Positions 12,019 to 27,818 of a stretch of 64,000 nucleotides of DNA are shown piece after piece. This stretch comes from Eulemur rufifrons. Its lineage: Eukaryota > Chordata > Mammalia > Primates > Lemuridae. The DNA lies in NCBI RefSeq assembly GCF_041146395.1, contig NC_091008.1:5593501-5657500 (forward strand), written 5' to 3'. Both the position numbers and the translations under genes were made by a program. The notes under the pieces are model-generated. The model was not told where the DNA came from. It was given only the letters and a program-made list of their open reading frames with translations, and did no database searches. How positions within the stretch are numbered: the first letter of the stretch is position 1; every line of letters starts with the position of its first letter.

Positions 12019-14259
12019 TTCTTCAACATTTCCTATGCTTTAGCTACTCCTGAATAAAGTTCTTGCAGAGCAAACAAGGTTGTGACAACGAACAGTAAAA
12101 TTTCTGATGTATCATGATAAGCACTAAAACAATAATAATATCAGTAGTTGTGATAGACTTAGCCTAAGACTACAAAAAAATACACGTATACATATTTTAG
12201 GTTATTATCATTAGAAGTTGCCTACGAATAGGCAACGTGATGGTTTGGATACAGGACTCTGGCTTAGATAAGTCAGAAGGGGACACTATTAACCCAGTGG
12301 GCGTGGTGGTAGAACGTAACACACATGCACACCTGTGTCCTGGACAGGTATGTGTCTATGTCAAGACCAAAAGCCATTCAGGGAAAGTGTGGTTCTCAGG
12401 CCTTGGGTGATTTCACATAAAACCGAATTAGAGATGTGTCAAGGGTTGGTGATAATACAACAGTAGTACTTCAAGACTAGTAACCTCACCAGGAGACTTG
12501 CATTCTAGTAGCCGTTTAGTTATCCAGTGATTGACAGGAGTTAGATGTAAATGTGCATGAAGTTTGTTTGTTTCTCCAGGACCTCTGGCATTTCCCTCGT
12601 ACAATGAGGCATCTACCCTGGGTAAAAGGGTCTGTGGTTTCCAAAGCGATTTTCTTGTCCTCTCTGTTGCACCTGACCTGGGTGAGACTGTCGTGAGACA
12701 CAGGCCGACACCGGTCGCCAAGACCTGGCTGTGGCCTCCGGTTCCCCCTGCACACGACCGCCTGCGACAGCGCATCGTATCCGGCTCCTGCCCAGCGGGT
12801 CTGGGTTCTGGCCAAAGCGAGGAGACTCCCAGGCTCCCCCCTTTCCCCAACCTCTGAGCCACGTCATTCCCACGTGATGAAATTTCTGAGCAGGGCACCG
12901 AAGCCAGGGCGGTGGCAGTGACTCCAGCCGGGCCCTCGCCCTCCTCTGCCACAGGTTGGGCCAACAGGGTGGGGGCAGAAGGAACACCTGCTCGGTGGCC
13001 CTGGGAGTTCCGAAGAAAGTGGACTGGGTGGGCCGTGGGGGGAGCAGGAGTGCGAGACAGCGTCGTGTTTATGGCACAAGGTATCGTGGCCACGGGGACC
13101 CTTTGAAGAACAGCCTGTGACAATGGCCGGGAGGGTGGCCGTGCATGAGTCAGGCCAACAGGGGTGTCGTTATCAAGGTGATATCGGGGGTCTGGAATGC
13201 GACTTAAAAGGCTCTAAGGAGACATTGTCCATGAACACGTTAACTGCTTCAAGTAAAGTGGTACCAAGAGGCGAGGGCAGCCCGATTCGGATGAAACCTC
13301 TGTTCTCTGGACGTGCATGGCTGAGCACGAGTGATGCACAGGCAGGGTCACCTCGGGATGAGGGGGCTCCTCACTCTCCACTCCTCCCCTGCGCATTTCC
13401 CCAGCATGACCCCTGTGACTGTTACCAACAGCCCTCCCGTGTTTGACTTTCTACCACTTTGCAGAAAACCTCTCCCTGTCGCGCCCTGCTCACCTAGGAT
13501 GGAAAGCTCTCCTCTCACTTGAGCTATCGTCTGACTTCAGACTAGAGGGCAAGGGGCCTACCCTGGCTCCCTATTTGTTTCCGTGTTTCAGAATCCAAAA
13601 AAAAAGGATGTATTTACAATCCACTTTGCAGATGCAGAGAGCTTCTCCAGCCCGGGGCCCTAGACAGCAAGCAGTAGCGATTACTCCAGGTTCATGCAGT
13701 CACTGGCTACAAGGATGGTTCCATCGGCCACTGTAGCTGACGATGCCTGAACCAGCCTGTTCTGCACTCTGCGAGCCTGTCTCTACCTGCCAACCCGACA
13801 GCCTTACCTGGGTGTCCCTTAGGTACCCCCAGGGAACATTTGATTATCACTGAACCACCCTGGCTGAGACAGACTCGGGAGGTTACCCTGACCAAAGATG
13901 ACAACTAGGATGGTTGCCCGTTGCAATTTTTCACACCGTGCATGTTTCTAACCTTCTGTTTCCCTGCCTAGGGGGGATCAGGGTAACTTACAGCCCGAAG
14001 CCTGCCTCACCTGGGTCCTACTTGACTGTTTTCCCTTTTACCAGCAGTATAATAATGACACTTAAAACAGCATGAAACATTTGCCCATACTTATGACTTT
14101 TGCAAAGTATTTTTAGATATTGCATATTATCTCATTTATTATTTGATGGTAACGTTATAAACAGTTTATGCATTTTGAGTAAATTCAGGACACTGTTAAA
14201 AGCACAGTTCTTAACTCAAGGCTTTTTGTCCTGATCAGGAGAAAAGAGGAAGAAAGGGA
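12019..14259. other. Unrecognised stretch with long chance ORFs
   Basis: No gene is recognised. 12560-13450 is GC-rich and carries overlapping ORFs on both strands, up to 231 codons on the minus strand (12428-13123), with no domain, signal peptide or conserved motif. A small perfect hairpin lies at 12217-12236. Confidence 0.4.
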
Positions 14260-14452
14260 CAGTTACTGGGGTCTCATACATGGAAGGTACCTTTCATATC
14301 CGATGCCAATGAGTCCTCCGGTGGTCCTAACAGATAGCTCTTATTATGTCCATATTATAGGTGAGAACTTGGCAGTATTGCCCAAGGACGCAGCACTCGA
14401 GGTGACAGATCTAGAATTTAAACTCAGTTCTGTTTGGCTCAAAATATTCCCA
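14260..14452 (-). repeat. MIR-like SINE, minus strand
   Basis: Diverged copy: TAGCTCTTATTATGTCCATA, TTATAGGTGAGAACTTGG, TTGCCCAAGGACGCAGC, then an AATTTAAACTCAGTTCTG segment. Confidence 0.6.
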
Positions 14453-14454
14453 TC

Positions 14455-15418
14455 AATGGCCTGAGTTTCTGTGTGAAATGCAAGACATCTAGGATCGTGA
14501 AACCATAAATAATCAGCATTTTAACTAATTTGATGAAATCAAATAAATCATGACACCCAGTCACGAAGACAGAGCCCATAGGTTAGAAATCATCTTGCAA
14601 AAAAAAAAAAAAAAAACTAACTGCAGAAAATACAACTTGTAATCTTAATTATTTACCAGGGACATTTGATTTTCAATTATATCACATAAAGGATAACTGA
14701 AGTCGGTCAGTGTTCATAAAAAAATTATGTAATAAGAAAACTCTTTATTTCAGAAGTATTAAATAATTTAAATACTTCAGCTTACACCTTCTAAATGATT
14801 AACCTATATTTCTATTGTTTTTGAATTCAAGATTCTGAGGGTTTTATTAGCTGAATCACTTCCACTGCCAGACGATAGCAATCGTTCCACAAATGAGGTC
14901 AGGGGACAATTGTCGGGTAAATGCTAACTGTCACCTTGTCCCCGTACACTTATGCCGCACTGGCAATGGGCAGAAACTCCGATTCACAGAGTATGCATTT
15001 GAGATGAAAAGTTGGCTGTAAATGAAATGCCAGCCGTCAAGGAGCACTGCACACAGCCCTCGACCTGTGTGGTGGACACCTGCCATTTGTCACCTTGAGA
15101 GGATCAGTGGACCTTTCTGCTCGTCAGTTTCCATGCTTGAAAGGTGGACCCAGATAACTGCTTTGGGCCCGTCCAGTTCAGACCTCTGATTCTATAGCTC
15201 ACAGCAAGGTCCTGCGCTAGTTTCCATGCTTGTTTCTCTGTAGAGCTATTGTTTGGGGCTACCCAGAATGCTTTCCTCCTCCCTCCTCTTGGTGCCAGCA
15301 CCCGGCCCCATTCTTGCTTTGGGAAATTGCTCATCCTTCCCCATGACCTGGCAGCCACTGTGCGCACGTCATGGGATTCTGCGGCCACTGTGAGCACGCC
15401 ATGCATTTGACCCCAGGG
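14455..15418. other. Unrecognised AT-rich stretch
   Basis: No gene or repeat recognised beyond a 17-base A run near 14600-14616. An ORF on the minus strand near 15104-15454 has no recognisable feature. Confidence 0.4.
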
Positions 15419-15815
15419 ACGAACCATTGCTGAGCTGTGGGCCAAGGAGGCCAACCCAAGCCTTTCCCTGGGATCTTTCGCACAGAAGGTGGCAGGGATA
15501 TTTATCTTTTCCTTTGAGGCCTTCCAGCCACGAGGATGTGGCCACAGACCTGCCTGTTCTCATGTTCGCCTTCACGAAAAAGGGCTAGGAGGCAAGAACC
15601 CAGCCTGAGGCTGAAGCCGGGTGCGAGAAGGGAAGGAGAAGCCACGTTCCTGGCCACGTTCAAGTTCCTGGATGTGGCTGATGCTGAGGTCAGCTCCGTG
15701 GTTGCCTTTCTGTGATTTGGTTATGAGCATCTGTAAAGATCACTTCTTTGCGCGAGTGTTTTCAGTGTGGAGTCTCTGTCACTTACAACCAGGGAGTCCT
15801 AACCAACGCAATTCC
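15419..15815 (+). mobile_element. Old LTR-like repeat, plus strand, family unresolved
   Basis: Matches, by memory, the order of an old mammalian LTR: CAACCCAAGCCTTTCCCTGG near the left, AAGTTCCTGGATGTGGCTGA in the middle, and a 3' end reading GGAGTCTCTGTCACTTACAA then AGTCCTAACCAACGC. The same style of 3' end occurs near 59815 and 63768. No coding remnant. Confidence 0.45.
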
Positions 15816-17490
15816 CCAACTGCTCAGGTTCTATCTCCCAATTCAACCAATGTAGTCACAATAGTTTTTTGACTCCAGCAGCCTAGGAACTCACCCTACC
15901 CTCAGGCCTTTTGCTCTCGAGGTGGAACAATCAAATGGCAGACTTGTGTCCGTGCTGAAAAAACTCTGCGATTTCAACTTTCCAGCCCCGAGTTTTAAGA
16001 GATGGACACTTTTAATCCTAAACCAAAGAAATCTCTTCCTCCACAAGAACTTCTGAGACCTTCTTCAGTATCTGGATTTTCCAGGAGAGGAAACTAAGCA
16101 AGAAGGAAACAGCAAACACATCACTTGAGTCTCTGGATAGAACTTCTAGAGCGAAATTCAGAGGTTGGGAATATCCTCTGTCGTGTAGGATTTGACATGA
16201 GGATGTACTACCAGAGTTAACAGGGCCTTTTCCCGCTGTGACTTGCAAAGGAGCAACAGGGGTGACACCCCTGGAAACCCTGACCTGGCATCACGGGGAC
16301 ATCCTGGTGCACCCGGGGAGATGGCTGAGCGGTGCATTCCGTGTGAAGGCACAAATGCCACCCAGAACAGCCCCGGGTTCTCGCTGCAGAGAAACTTGGG
16401 GTGCATGTTTTGGGGGAGCAGCAAGCACAGCAAGCGGAGAGAGTATATAGGTGGGGACACTTTGTCTACTATAGAAAAACTTTTCCCACCTATGGCTACA
16501 ACCGCAGGCTGGGAAGAGAGGTCTTTCTGCCTCACCAACAAGGACAACTCTAGAAAACCCAAAGGAAACCGCCAAGCCTGCGTCTGGCGCATGGCAGAGC
16601 TTGTGGGGACACTCACGAGCCAGAGAGCGGCCGGCAGCACAGGCCAACCCCTCCGATCGGGGCAGGTGGCGCCCGGGAGAGAACCAAGTACAACTCCTCC
16701 CCGCCACAGCCATGCAAAGATCAACAAGGTTGTTTTCCATTTTAAGTGCAACGTCTTTGCTTTAAATACAAGCACACCTGAATCCAAACTGCAAAGACGA
16801 CACGTGTAAATCCCCACTTCTCTGTCCCGTTTCCTTCTTCTCTTAACACTTCCACGGCACGGGCAGCGTGCAGTCTCATAGTTGGGAATGGGTTTACACA
16901 ACTATCATCATCCCTGCGGCTGACTGATACCATTTTAGGAATTCAAGCTTTAACACTGCCGTACAAAGGACGGCATCGCACATTAAGCGCTACACTTTGG
17001 GTCATTGCAAATTCAACTCATGCATTTATAGGGTTGAGCGCTCCTTGGACGTGATCATCCTTTTCTCCACTGTCCCAAGCATTTGGACACTTCTGTAAAG
17101 TCCTGTTTTAGCACCGGGTGGTACCACTGGGGTGATCAGACCCAACCTTGTCTTTTGAAGACCGAGACACAAAGGCTGAAACAGACGACATGACTTGCTC
17201 GGGGTCACACCGGCTGTCAACAGCGAAGCCAGAGCAAACTCTAGGTCCCGACTCAAACCCCTACGCCGCCAGCTCCTCTCTGGAAGGTGCCGTCCATGAG
17301 AGGAGAGTTTATAAGAGGAAGTGAAAGGGCCAGGCACGCCAACTCCAGCTGACCGGAATGCATTTGAGTGCACCGTGGCCAGATAAAAAAAAAAAAACCA
17401 ACAAATAATGTTCACTTGAGTGAAAACTCCCAGGGACTCATTTTCGGAGATGTTGAAGAGTTAAATTACTATAATTGCCTTTAAGGCTTT
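15816..17490. other. Unrecognised stretch with overlapping ORFs
   Basis: ORFs of 247 codons (minus, 16158-16901) and 188 codons (plus, 16243-16809) overlap antisense to each other. Neither has a recognisable domain, and the mutual overlap is what chance stop-poor GC-rich DNA produces. Confidence 0.4.
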
Positions 17491-17655
17491 GATAATAGTT
17501 AATATTGCAGGATACCTTTCATCTGTAAGTTCTCAAAAGACTGTAAAACTGATAATGACTCACCCATTTTACAGGTGGGGAAACTGAGGCATGGGGTGGG
17601 CTAAAAACTTGCCCATGTTTATACGCAGAAGCAAGAATGAGACTCATGACCTTGC
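17491..17655 (-). repeat. MIR-family SINE, minus strand
   Basis: CACCCATTTTACAGGTGGGG, AAACTGAGGCATGGG and CTTGCCCATGTTTATACGC follow the reverse-complement MIR order. Confidence 0.72.
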
Positions 17656-17694
17656 CGTACATCATAGACTCGTGGGGCTCTGGAGGTCGTGCTA

Positions 17695-17800
17695 ATGATC
17701 TATGTCCACCCTCCCAGGGGAGACACTGAGGTGCAGGAAGTTCTAACGATCAGCCCGAGGTCCCAAAGCTGGGTGGATGCTCAAAGCCCGGCTATCTCCC
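17695..17800 (-). repeat. MIR-like fragment, minus strand
   Basis: A short, diverged fragment with GGGGAGACACTGAGGTGCAG and CCCGAGGTCCCAAAGCTGG, resembling the core of MIR in reverse complement. Confidence 0.4.
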
Positions 17801-19311
17801 GTCCTAGTGGTCGCCTGTAACCTGCGCACGTCCTCCGGTGTACTTTAAATCATCACTAGATTACTTCTCACACCGAATACGACGTAAATGCCATGTCAAT
17901 CGTTTTATACTGTATTGTTTTTTATGCCTATTACTTTTGATTATTGTATTGTCATTTTGTCTTCTTCCCCCCTATTTTCGATCCCTGCATGGCAGGACAG
18001 GATGAGGGACCAGGGTAGGCAGGGCCGCCTGTGTTCCTGCTCAGGCAGCTGTGACATGAGCCCCACGCGCAACCTCCTACCAGCCGAGGACTTTCCAAAC
18101 CCAGAATCATGCTTCTTCCCACCTTGCCCCGAGGGACAATCAGATCCAGGACAGCTGCCGACCTGTCCTTCCTCTGAGGCTGTGTGGACCCGGTTTGAGA
18201 CCCCAGTTTGAGACCCCGGCTGAGGGTGACGTGCTGGCTGAGGAAGTCCTCCTCACGGTCCGCGTGGCAGCCGGCGGGTGGCACCTTGCAGACGCCTCCG
18301 GCTGCACCCACGGCCGCAGAGGGTGTCAGAGGTCAGACTGCAGCTCCAGCAGCTGCGGAAATGGCCCTGGCGGCATTTGGTGGCCGCCGACTGAGCTGAT
18401 GGGTTCCATTAAGGAGTCTTCACGGTGTCTTGTCCTTCAACTTGAAAAATACTTAGGCTCCTTTCCCTTCCGGGCCACCCGCAAGCAGAGAACATCCTCT
18501 TAGTTTTCCTTTAAATACTCTCTTGGCGACCACAAGAGATGGCAGCCCGGCTGCAGTTGGGAATGTGCTCCACATCAAAGCCAGCCTTTCTTCTCAGGAG
18601 GCCCACAGAGCTCTCTGCTCCCAGCCCTGCCGAGCGATCTCAATGCCACCAGTGTTTACCTTCTCGCCCAGCCTACACGTCTCTTCCTGCTTGAGAACCA
18701 CACACCCAATCGCTTCGGTCATGTGGCCAACACGCCCTGCTTCCTTCCTTTTCCCCCCGGCTCTTCTGGCCTCCGACTCGGTCACACCCATCCTGGTACA
18801 GTAGGGAACATTTAAAAAAAAAAAAAAAATAGTGGTTCTTGCCAATGCCCTCTGACATGGTTCTCTTGTGGAGCACAGAGAACATTCCAGCTGCTCAGTA
18901 GCCTGAGAGTCACCATTGGGTCCTCATTATGCTAAATATCTCAGTAAGTGCTCTCTGATGGTGACCGTGGTGGAATCTGCTTCATCTGAAGTCTACTCGT
19001 GTTGATCTCGTCCTCATCGAACAGGAGTCGGGAAGTAGAGGGGTTGATGCTTGGGTTTGGCCAGAAGGCACAAAACCAAAGAGGTTGTAATCCACGTCTT
19101 GCCTCAGAGGGAAGACAGAAACCCTGGTCTACACCATGACACCAGGTGGGGGATTAACTGTCATGTTGCAAGGCAGCAAAGCCATGAACGGTCTCCTTCT
19201 CTACCCCTATTAAAGCAGGGGAAGGTGAATTTTCCAGAGAGTTCTTCATTCTTGCACAGGGCATCACAGTAAAAGATCAAGTCGAGCCATCTTCTTAGCT
19301 TGTGGCTGGAC
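17801..19311. other. Unrecognised stretch, partly CpG-rich
   Basis: About 18180-18400 is GC-rich with many CpGs. A 12-base tandem duplication (GTTTGAGACCCC twice) lies at about 18195-18221. A 16-base A run lies near 18813. No gene recognised. Confidence 0.4.
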
Positions 19312-19450
19312 TCATTAATTCACTCATTCAACAGAGTGTTGATTGACTGACTACCAGGTCTGCGGAGCTGAGCTGGGTTCTGGAGACAGAGGGGTTAGCA
19401 AAACACACGCAGGGCTTGCCCCATGAAGTTCACGGTCTAAGTCAAGTCAG
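19312..19450. repeat. Ancient mammalian repeat, family unresolved
   Basis: ATTCACTCATTCAACAGAG, TTGATTGACTGACTACCAGG, TCTGGAGACAGAGGGGTTAG and a GCAGGGCTTGCCCC segment match the order of a common ancient repeat that begins TTCATTCATTCAACAAATAT. A second copy is at 51812-51955. Confidence 0.55.
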
Positions 19451-19543
19451 TCGGTTGACATTTTAAAAAGTAAATATCCATAGAGTACAGGGTGTTATAT
19501 AACAATATAGACTGATTTGCTGTCTATTATTGATTAATAATAA

Positions 19544-20225
<682 letters not shown>

Positions 20226-20454
20226 CACACTCTATCTTAAACTAGAGAAATTAAGATCCACATTGCAATAACTTACAGTCTACTAAAATCACTATGTGTG
20301 TAATAGAGAAGAGGTACTTTATGAAAGAAGCTGTTTGGCTGTTAGATCCACAGTGTGGGTTTCCATAGTGGATTATTCTCCCTCCACGTCACCTTTCCTG
20401 ATCTGGGGGTGTTTAACTCCAGAAACCCTCAGGCTCTGTCGCCGTTTGATTTTC

Positions 20455-20485
<31 letters not shown>

Positions 20486-21682
20486 CCTACATCAGTTTCA
20501 AAAGATCCATTTCACATCTGGATCTGCTATTTCATTTTTCGCCCCAGTCCAGACCACAACAAAAACACTAACACAAAAACACGAGTAAAAGGGAAATACT
20601 GGAGGAGCATTCGCATGGGAATCGGGATTTAGAAATCATGTCCCTGAGTCCCACTTGTCCTTGCCTCTCTGATCCAGTTTATCCCCAATTCTCAAGACGA
20701 TGTAATAGTTTGTCATACCCTAAAGGAGAACAACAACAATAACAAAAAACCCCCAGACTGTACTTCAAAGCACAGAAACTCCTCGCTGACTTAAAAGAAA
20801 TGATCAAGCAATTTAATATGAAAATGAGTCAAACTTATTAAAAAAAAAACATAATTTGAGCCCTATTGAATGAAGCAAAAGTTTTTTTTGTTGTGTGTGT
20901 GTTTTTTTTTTTTTTTTTTTTTTACAGCAGATTGTTTTGCAAGGAAATCAGGGCTTTTGTAAGAAGTCCTGCGCTTGTTGACCGTGGTCAGGTGGCTGCA
21001 ACATGGCCTTGGGAATATGGGATTCCTGGCCGTCTTCCCCACATCGTGAGTGTCTGACAGACTACGAGCCTTTAGGAAAGTTGTTTATTCACTCTGCGTG
21101 GTGGCTTGGCTGTCTCTAGCAGCGATGTGACTTTTGCAATGTGATTCGAAAACGAGTGATCCTCAGGAGATCCCGGGAACTTACAGCACACACATGGGAT
21201 CGTCCTGCTGTGACAGAGCCCAGCTGCCAGAGGGGCATGGCGTGATGGAAACGGTGGTCAGGCGACACCCCGTGCAAAGCAGTTGCGTGTTTACATCGGC
21301 GTCCGTGGGAACTCCCAGAAATGGGTTGCTGATGGACACAGGGCCCAGACAGTCACGATGGCACAAGGTCAGCTTTTCTGGAAGGAGCTAAGGAAGGAGG
21401 TGTGGGGAAGAGCTGTGTATTTGCAGAGTTTGAGCTCTAAGCCGAGCTGTAGGCAAAACACCAAGCTCGGGGTAGGAAGGGGAGCTGGCCATAAAAAGGG
21501 AGCAAAGAGGTGGAGAAAGAGACAGAGACCAAGACTGAGAGCAGGAGGAATGGATGACAGGGTCTGGGAAAAGATTATTCTCTCCATACTAATGAGGATA
21601 ACTTTGCATTATTACTGAGTTATAAATTTCTATTAGATACTAGAGTCTGTATCATGCATGCATATGATATACTCATTTTTAC
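20226..21682. other. Unrecognised stretch with (CA)n and T-rich tract
   Basis: Contains a (CA)n tract at 20459-20485 and a T-rich run with a short TG core at 20881-20923. No gene recognised. Confidence 0.45.
20459..20485 (+). repeat. (CA)n microsatellite
   Basis: Thirteen uninterrupted CA units. Confidence 0.96.
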
Positions 21683-23897
<2,215 letters not shown>

Positions 23898-24228
23898 TTT
23901 TTTTTTGTTTGTTTGTTTTTTTGAGACAGAGTCTCGCTCTGTTGCCCAGGCTAGAGTGAGTGCCGTGGCGTCAGCCTCGCTCACAGCAACCTCAGACTCC
24001 TGGGCTCAAGCAATCCTCCTGCCTCAGCCTCCCAGGTAGCTGGGACTACAGGCATGCACCACCATGCCCGGCTAATTTTTTCTATGTATATTTTTAGTTG
24101 TCTGGCTAATTTCTTTCTATTTTTAGTAGAGACGGGGTCTCGCTCTTGCTCAGGCTGGTCTCGAACTCCTGAGCTCAAATGATCCATCCACCTCGTCCTC
24201 CCAGAGTGCGTGAGCCACCACACGCGGC
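23898..24228 (-). mobile_element. Alu SINE, strepsirrhine type, minus strand, with internal deletion
   Basis: Dimer with a (GTTT)n-type tail and target duplications of the form TGTAATAGGAA / TGTAATATTAA. The conserved block that should follow CAGAGTGC (TAGGATTACAGG) is missing, so CAGAGTGC joins directly to GTGAGCCACC. A GC dinucleotide on both sides of the lost block is consistent with a microhomology deletion. Confidence 0.92.
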
Positions 24229-25615
24229 CTGTAATATTAACTCTTTAGCAATGCATTCATCTCTCCTTCTCTCCAACAGCAAACAAACGACCATTGTGTT
24301 GAGCACGGTCTGGGTGATGGATCTTAGGGGCCGGTTGAAGGTTTCAGCTATAAATTAGACACTGTCCGTGGTTCAGGTGCCCAAGTCGGTGCAGGGCGGA
24401 GGACGAGCACACAGGATGACCCTGGCAGTGAGAGGCAGGGGTGGAGGAAACGCCATCTTTAAGAGTTAGCAAGCACCGTATGTGCAGATTAAAGGAAGGG
24501 GCTCATTTGGGTGGTTGGCTTTTCCCAGGCCTTAAATGGAAAGTACACGGGGTAGAATTGATCTGTTGTGGTTATTGTGGTTGTTATGTGGGTGGAAGGA
24601 GAGAGGGTGGTGACCAGCTTAGTGTTGAAAGAATTTGGGGTTCCAGCAAGGCGTTCGTTCGCGTGCAGGGGTATCGCTTGGGTCTGGGTTTCAGGAGACA
24701 GATCTCAGTGGAGAAGCAGAGCTGAGTGAGACTTGTTAGAAATTGTGGAATGTGTTCAGCTCATTCCTGGGAGACGTGTTTACTGAGGAGAGGAATGGTC
24801 TTCGTTTTGATAACTTGGGAAGCAAAGACATGTTTTCAGCAGCAGCTTCTGTCCTGCACGCTCAGAACACGATCTAAATGCCGCCATCAGCGCAATCCAT
24901 GGTGTTGACTTTGAACTGAGAGAACCTTGGCAGTCTTGCTGCTTTAGGCCCAAATTCAAGAGCTTTGACATTGCTTTCTTGGACGCAACTCTTTTCCCCT
25001 TTCAAATGCTATAATTCTCCAGTTTTCCCTAAGCGCTCGACTTCCCTGAGACCATAAAACCATCTGTGCTTCAATATGTCCTCTCTGCAAATCCATTTGA
25101 TTAGGCTGCCCATTGCAGGAGGAGATTAAACAGGAAGATTAGCTAATAGATTTTAATATAATTAGTATCCAGATAACCACAGTTTTGCCAGATTTCTAAC
25201 AGCTTAAAAATATCTAATATCTACTCATGTGGTAAAAGAGAAACTATGATGATAGGAAATTCTCAACACTGACTTCTATGAACCATTATACAAAAAAGTA
25301 TGTGTGAAAAATATTGAAATATTGTAGATATTGCAAAATACTAAGAAAGGAATGTAATTTGAAAAGTAAAATTTAGCATAGAGTAAAAATGAGAGGTTAT
25401 AATGTACTTTCACCTAGGTAAATGAAGTTATTAGTGACAATATTCAAAATTATATGTAGCAATTTATTGATGCAGAAAAAAACCACAAGTATTGTAGATC
25501 AAATAGCAATTATGTCTAGATGAAACAAAATAACGAACACCTATGTCTTCATAAGCGTACTGCCCCTCAGAAAGGGTTCCTTATTATCTAGAAGGAAAAA
25601 TCTATATAAACTATT
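24229..25615. other. Unrecognised stretch, AT-rich towards the right
   Basis: No gene or repeat recognised. From about 25080 on it is AT-rich, with TAATATAATTAG-like motifs. Confidence 0.4.
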
Positions 25616-26345
25616 GAGAATTTTTCCGTATGGGAGATTTGTCTCTTATTTCTGTTTAGTCATTTATTTATATCAATACTAGTATGGACTCACGGCTATT
25701 TATTTTAAACTTTGGCTTATAATCCAATACTATGTTATTTATTTTGCTGCTCAAATTGTTCTAGTTTGGGCCATTGGGAGCTCTTTCAGGTTGATTCCTG
25801 GGTTCCTTTGACATGCCTTCATCCTTTTGTTTTTTGAGCACTACGTTACTTCCTAGCACCAAAAAATGTGCCAGGTTCATCTCGCGTATTCTCTGCCTGA
25901 GCCCTAGAATCAGTTATTTCTCCAGGGAGCCCTGGTTCCTTTTGTTAGAGAACAATGTTCGGAACCAAGATCCGAGCAATAGGTGTGCGTGTTATTACTG
26001 CAATGCCATTGCTTCTAGCCTCTTTTAGTAGATAGAGCTAGGAAACTTAAGTATGTACACTAATCCACGTATGCACACATATCTATACTTACTTCTATGC
26101 CTGTTCATCTGTGTCTATATTAAGCTAAACGTGAGTTCATATTGGTGTCCCCAACTCGAATCCATTGTCACAAGATTCATTCTAAGCCTTCCTTGTTTAT
26201 GTTACCTCCCTCTTCCACCATGAGAAACCTGGTCCCCACCATCTGCGGTCCATTTATTTCTGCGCCCAATTCCAGTAAATGTGTACAGCAGTTTCAGACT
26301 TGTTAAACCACACCCCCATGGGAAACAACTTTACCAACTAGAATA
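25616..26345. mobile_element. Old L1 3'-untranslated remnant
   Basis: Text typical of L1M 3' ends: TATGGACTCACGGCTATTTA, GCTCAAATTGTTCTAGTTTG, GGCCATTGGGAGCTCTTTCA, CCAGGGAGCCCTGGTTCCTT and AGATAGAGCTAGGAAACTTA. Orientation is not resolved. Confidence 0.6.
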
Positions 26346-26374
26346 CAGTGTTTATGTTTAGTTCCTGTTGTTTT

Positions 26375-27818
26375 TTTTGTCTTACAGTCTCCAGTACTTT
26401 TTGACAAAGGTACATAGGCAATTCCATGGAGAAGGGGTAGTCTCTTCAAAAGATGGTGCTGGAAGAGTTAGGAATTCATGTGCAACAAAACGAACCATGA
26501 TCCACACCTCACACATTATACAAAAATTAACGCAAAATGTATCATAGACTTAAAATGTAAAGCCGTAAAACTTCTAGGAAAAAAAAACCATAGGAGAAAA
26601 TCTGTATGATTTTGTGTTAAGCAAAGAGCTTTTAGCTGCAATGCCAAAAGCATAACTCACAAGGAAAAATTAGGTAAACTGGGCTTAATCCACATTTAAA
26701 ATTTTTCCTCTACGAAAGACACTGTTAAGGGAATGAAAAGACAAGTCACATACTGGGAGAGAATATTTGTAATTAACATTTCTGACAAGGACTGTATCCA
26801 GAATATGTAAAGAACTTGAAAACTCATCAATAAGAAAACAACCCAATTAAAAATGGGCAAAAGATCGGAGCAGATACTATGTTGAAGATACACGGATGAC
26901 AAATAAGTACACGAAAAGATGCTGCATGTCATTTGTCACTAGGGAAATGCAAATTAAAAACAGCGAGATATACCATCACACATCTGTTATTTAGTAGAAT
27001 GGCTAAAACCCACCGCGATGTCAAATGCCGGTGAGGAAGGCAGAGCGGTAGGAACGCTTATGCATTGCTAGTAGGAATGCAACATGGTACCACTCTGAGG
27101 ACAGTTTGGCAATTTCTCATAAAGTTAAGCACAGACTTAACTGTGTGGCTCAGTAATCACTCTCCTAGGCAACTTAGGAGATTTGAAAACTTAGGTCCAC
27201 ACAAAGCCTGCATGCAAATGTTTATAGTGGCTTTATTTATAACTGTCCTGAACTAAAATTAACTAAGATATCCTTCAATAGGTGAAGGAGTGGTCAAACT
27301 GTGGTACGTCCATACAATGAAATACCACTCAGCAACAAAAAGGAATGAGCCATTATTTCACACACCACCATGGATGAATCATAGATGCATTTTACAAAAG
27401 AAAGAACCCAGAGCAAAAAGGCTACATATTATACAATTCGATTCATGTCATATTCTAGAAAAGGTCAAAATTATAGGAGTGGAAAACAGATCAGTGGTTG
27501 CCAAGAGTTCAGGGAGGAAGAAGTGTTTTATTTGGGGGAAGCACTGGGCTTTTTGTTAGGGTGATGGAACCAATCTGTGTGTACTAGGGTGGCAGATATA
27601 TGATTCCATGCATTTGCCAAAACTCAGAGAACTTTGCAGCACAAAAAGTGAACCTTAATGTATGCAAATTAAAAAAAAAATCAAGAAGTCAAGAGATTTC
27701 AAGATAGAATGTAGACTCTGACAAAAGAATATAATTGTATTACACATTTATAACATAACCTCACTGACCAGTATGGGGAGAAAAAGATGTTCACCTACGT
27801 AACTTCAGAAAATGATGT
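26375..27818 (+). mobile_element. Old L1 (L1M-type) 3' end, plus strand
   Basis: Plus-strand L1 order: AAAGATGGTGCTGGAAGAGT, ATGGGCAAAAGATCGGAGCA, AGGGAAATGCAAATTAAAAA, GTGGTACGTCCATACAATGA, AATACCACTCAGCAACAAAA, then 3'-untranslated text. The ORF2 C-terminal part is full of stops, so no protein can be made. An A-rich tract lies at about 27670-27682, with further 3'-end-like text to about 27818. Confidence 0.85.

Noticed and set aside
12428..13123. 231-codon minus-strand ORF
   Set aside because: It overlaps several other ORFs on both strands in GC-rich DNA and has no signal peptide, domain or recognisable motif.
16158..16901. 247-codon minus ORF overlapping a 188-codon plus ORF
   Set aside because: Mutually antisense long ORFs without recognisable domains fit stop-poor sequence and not two genes.
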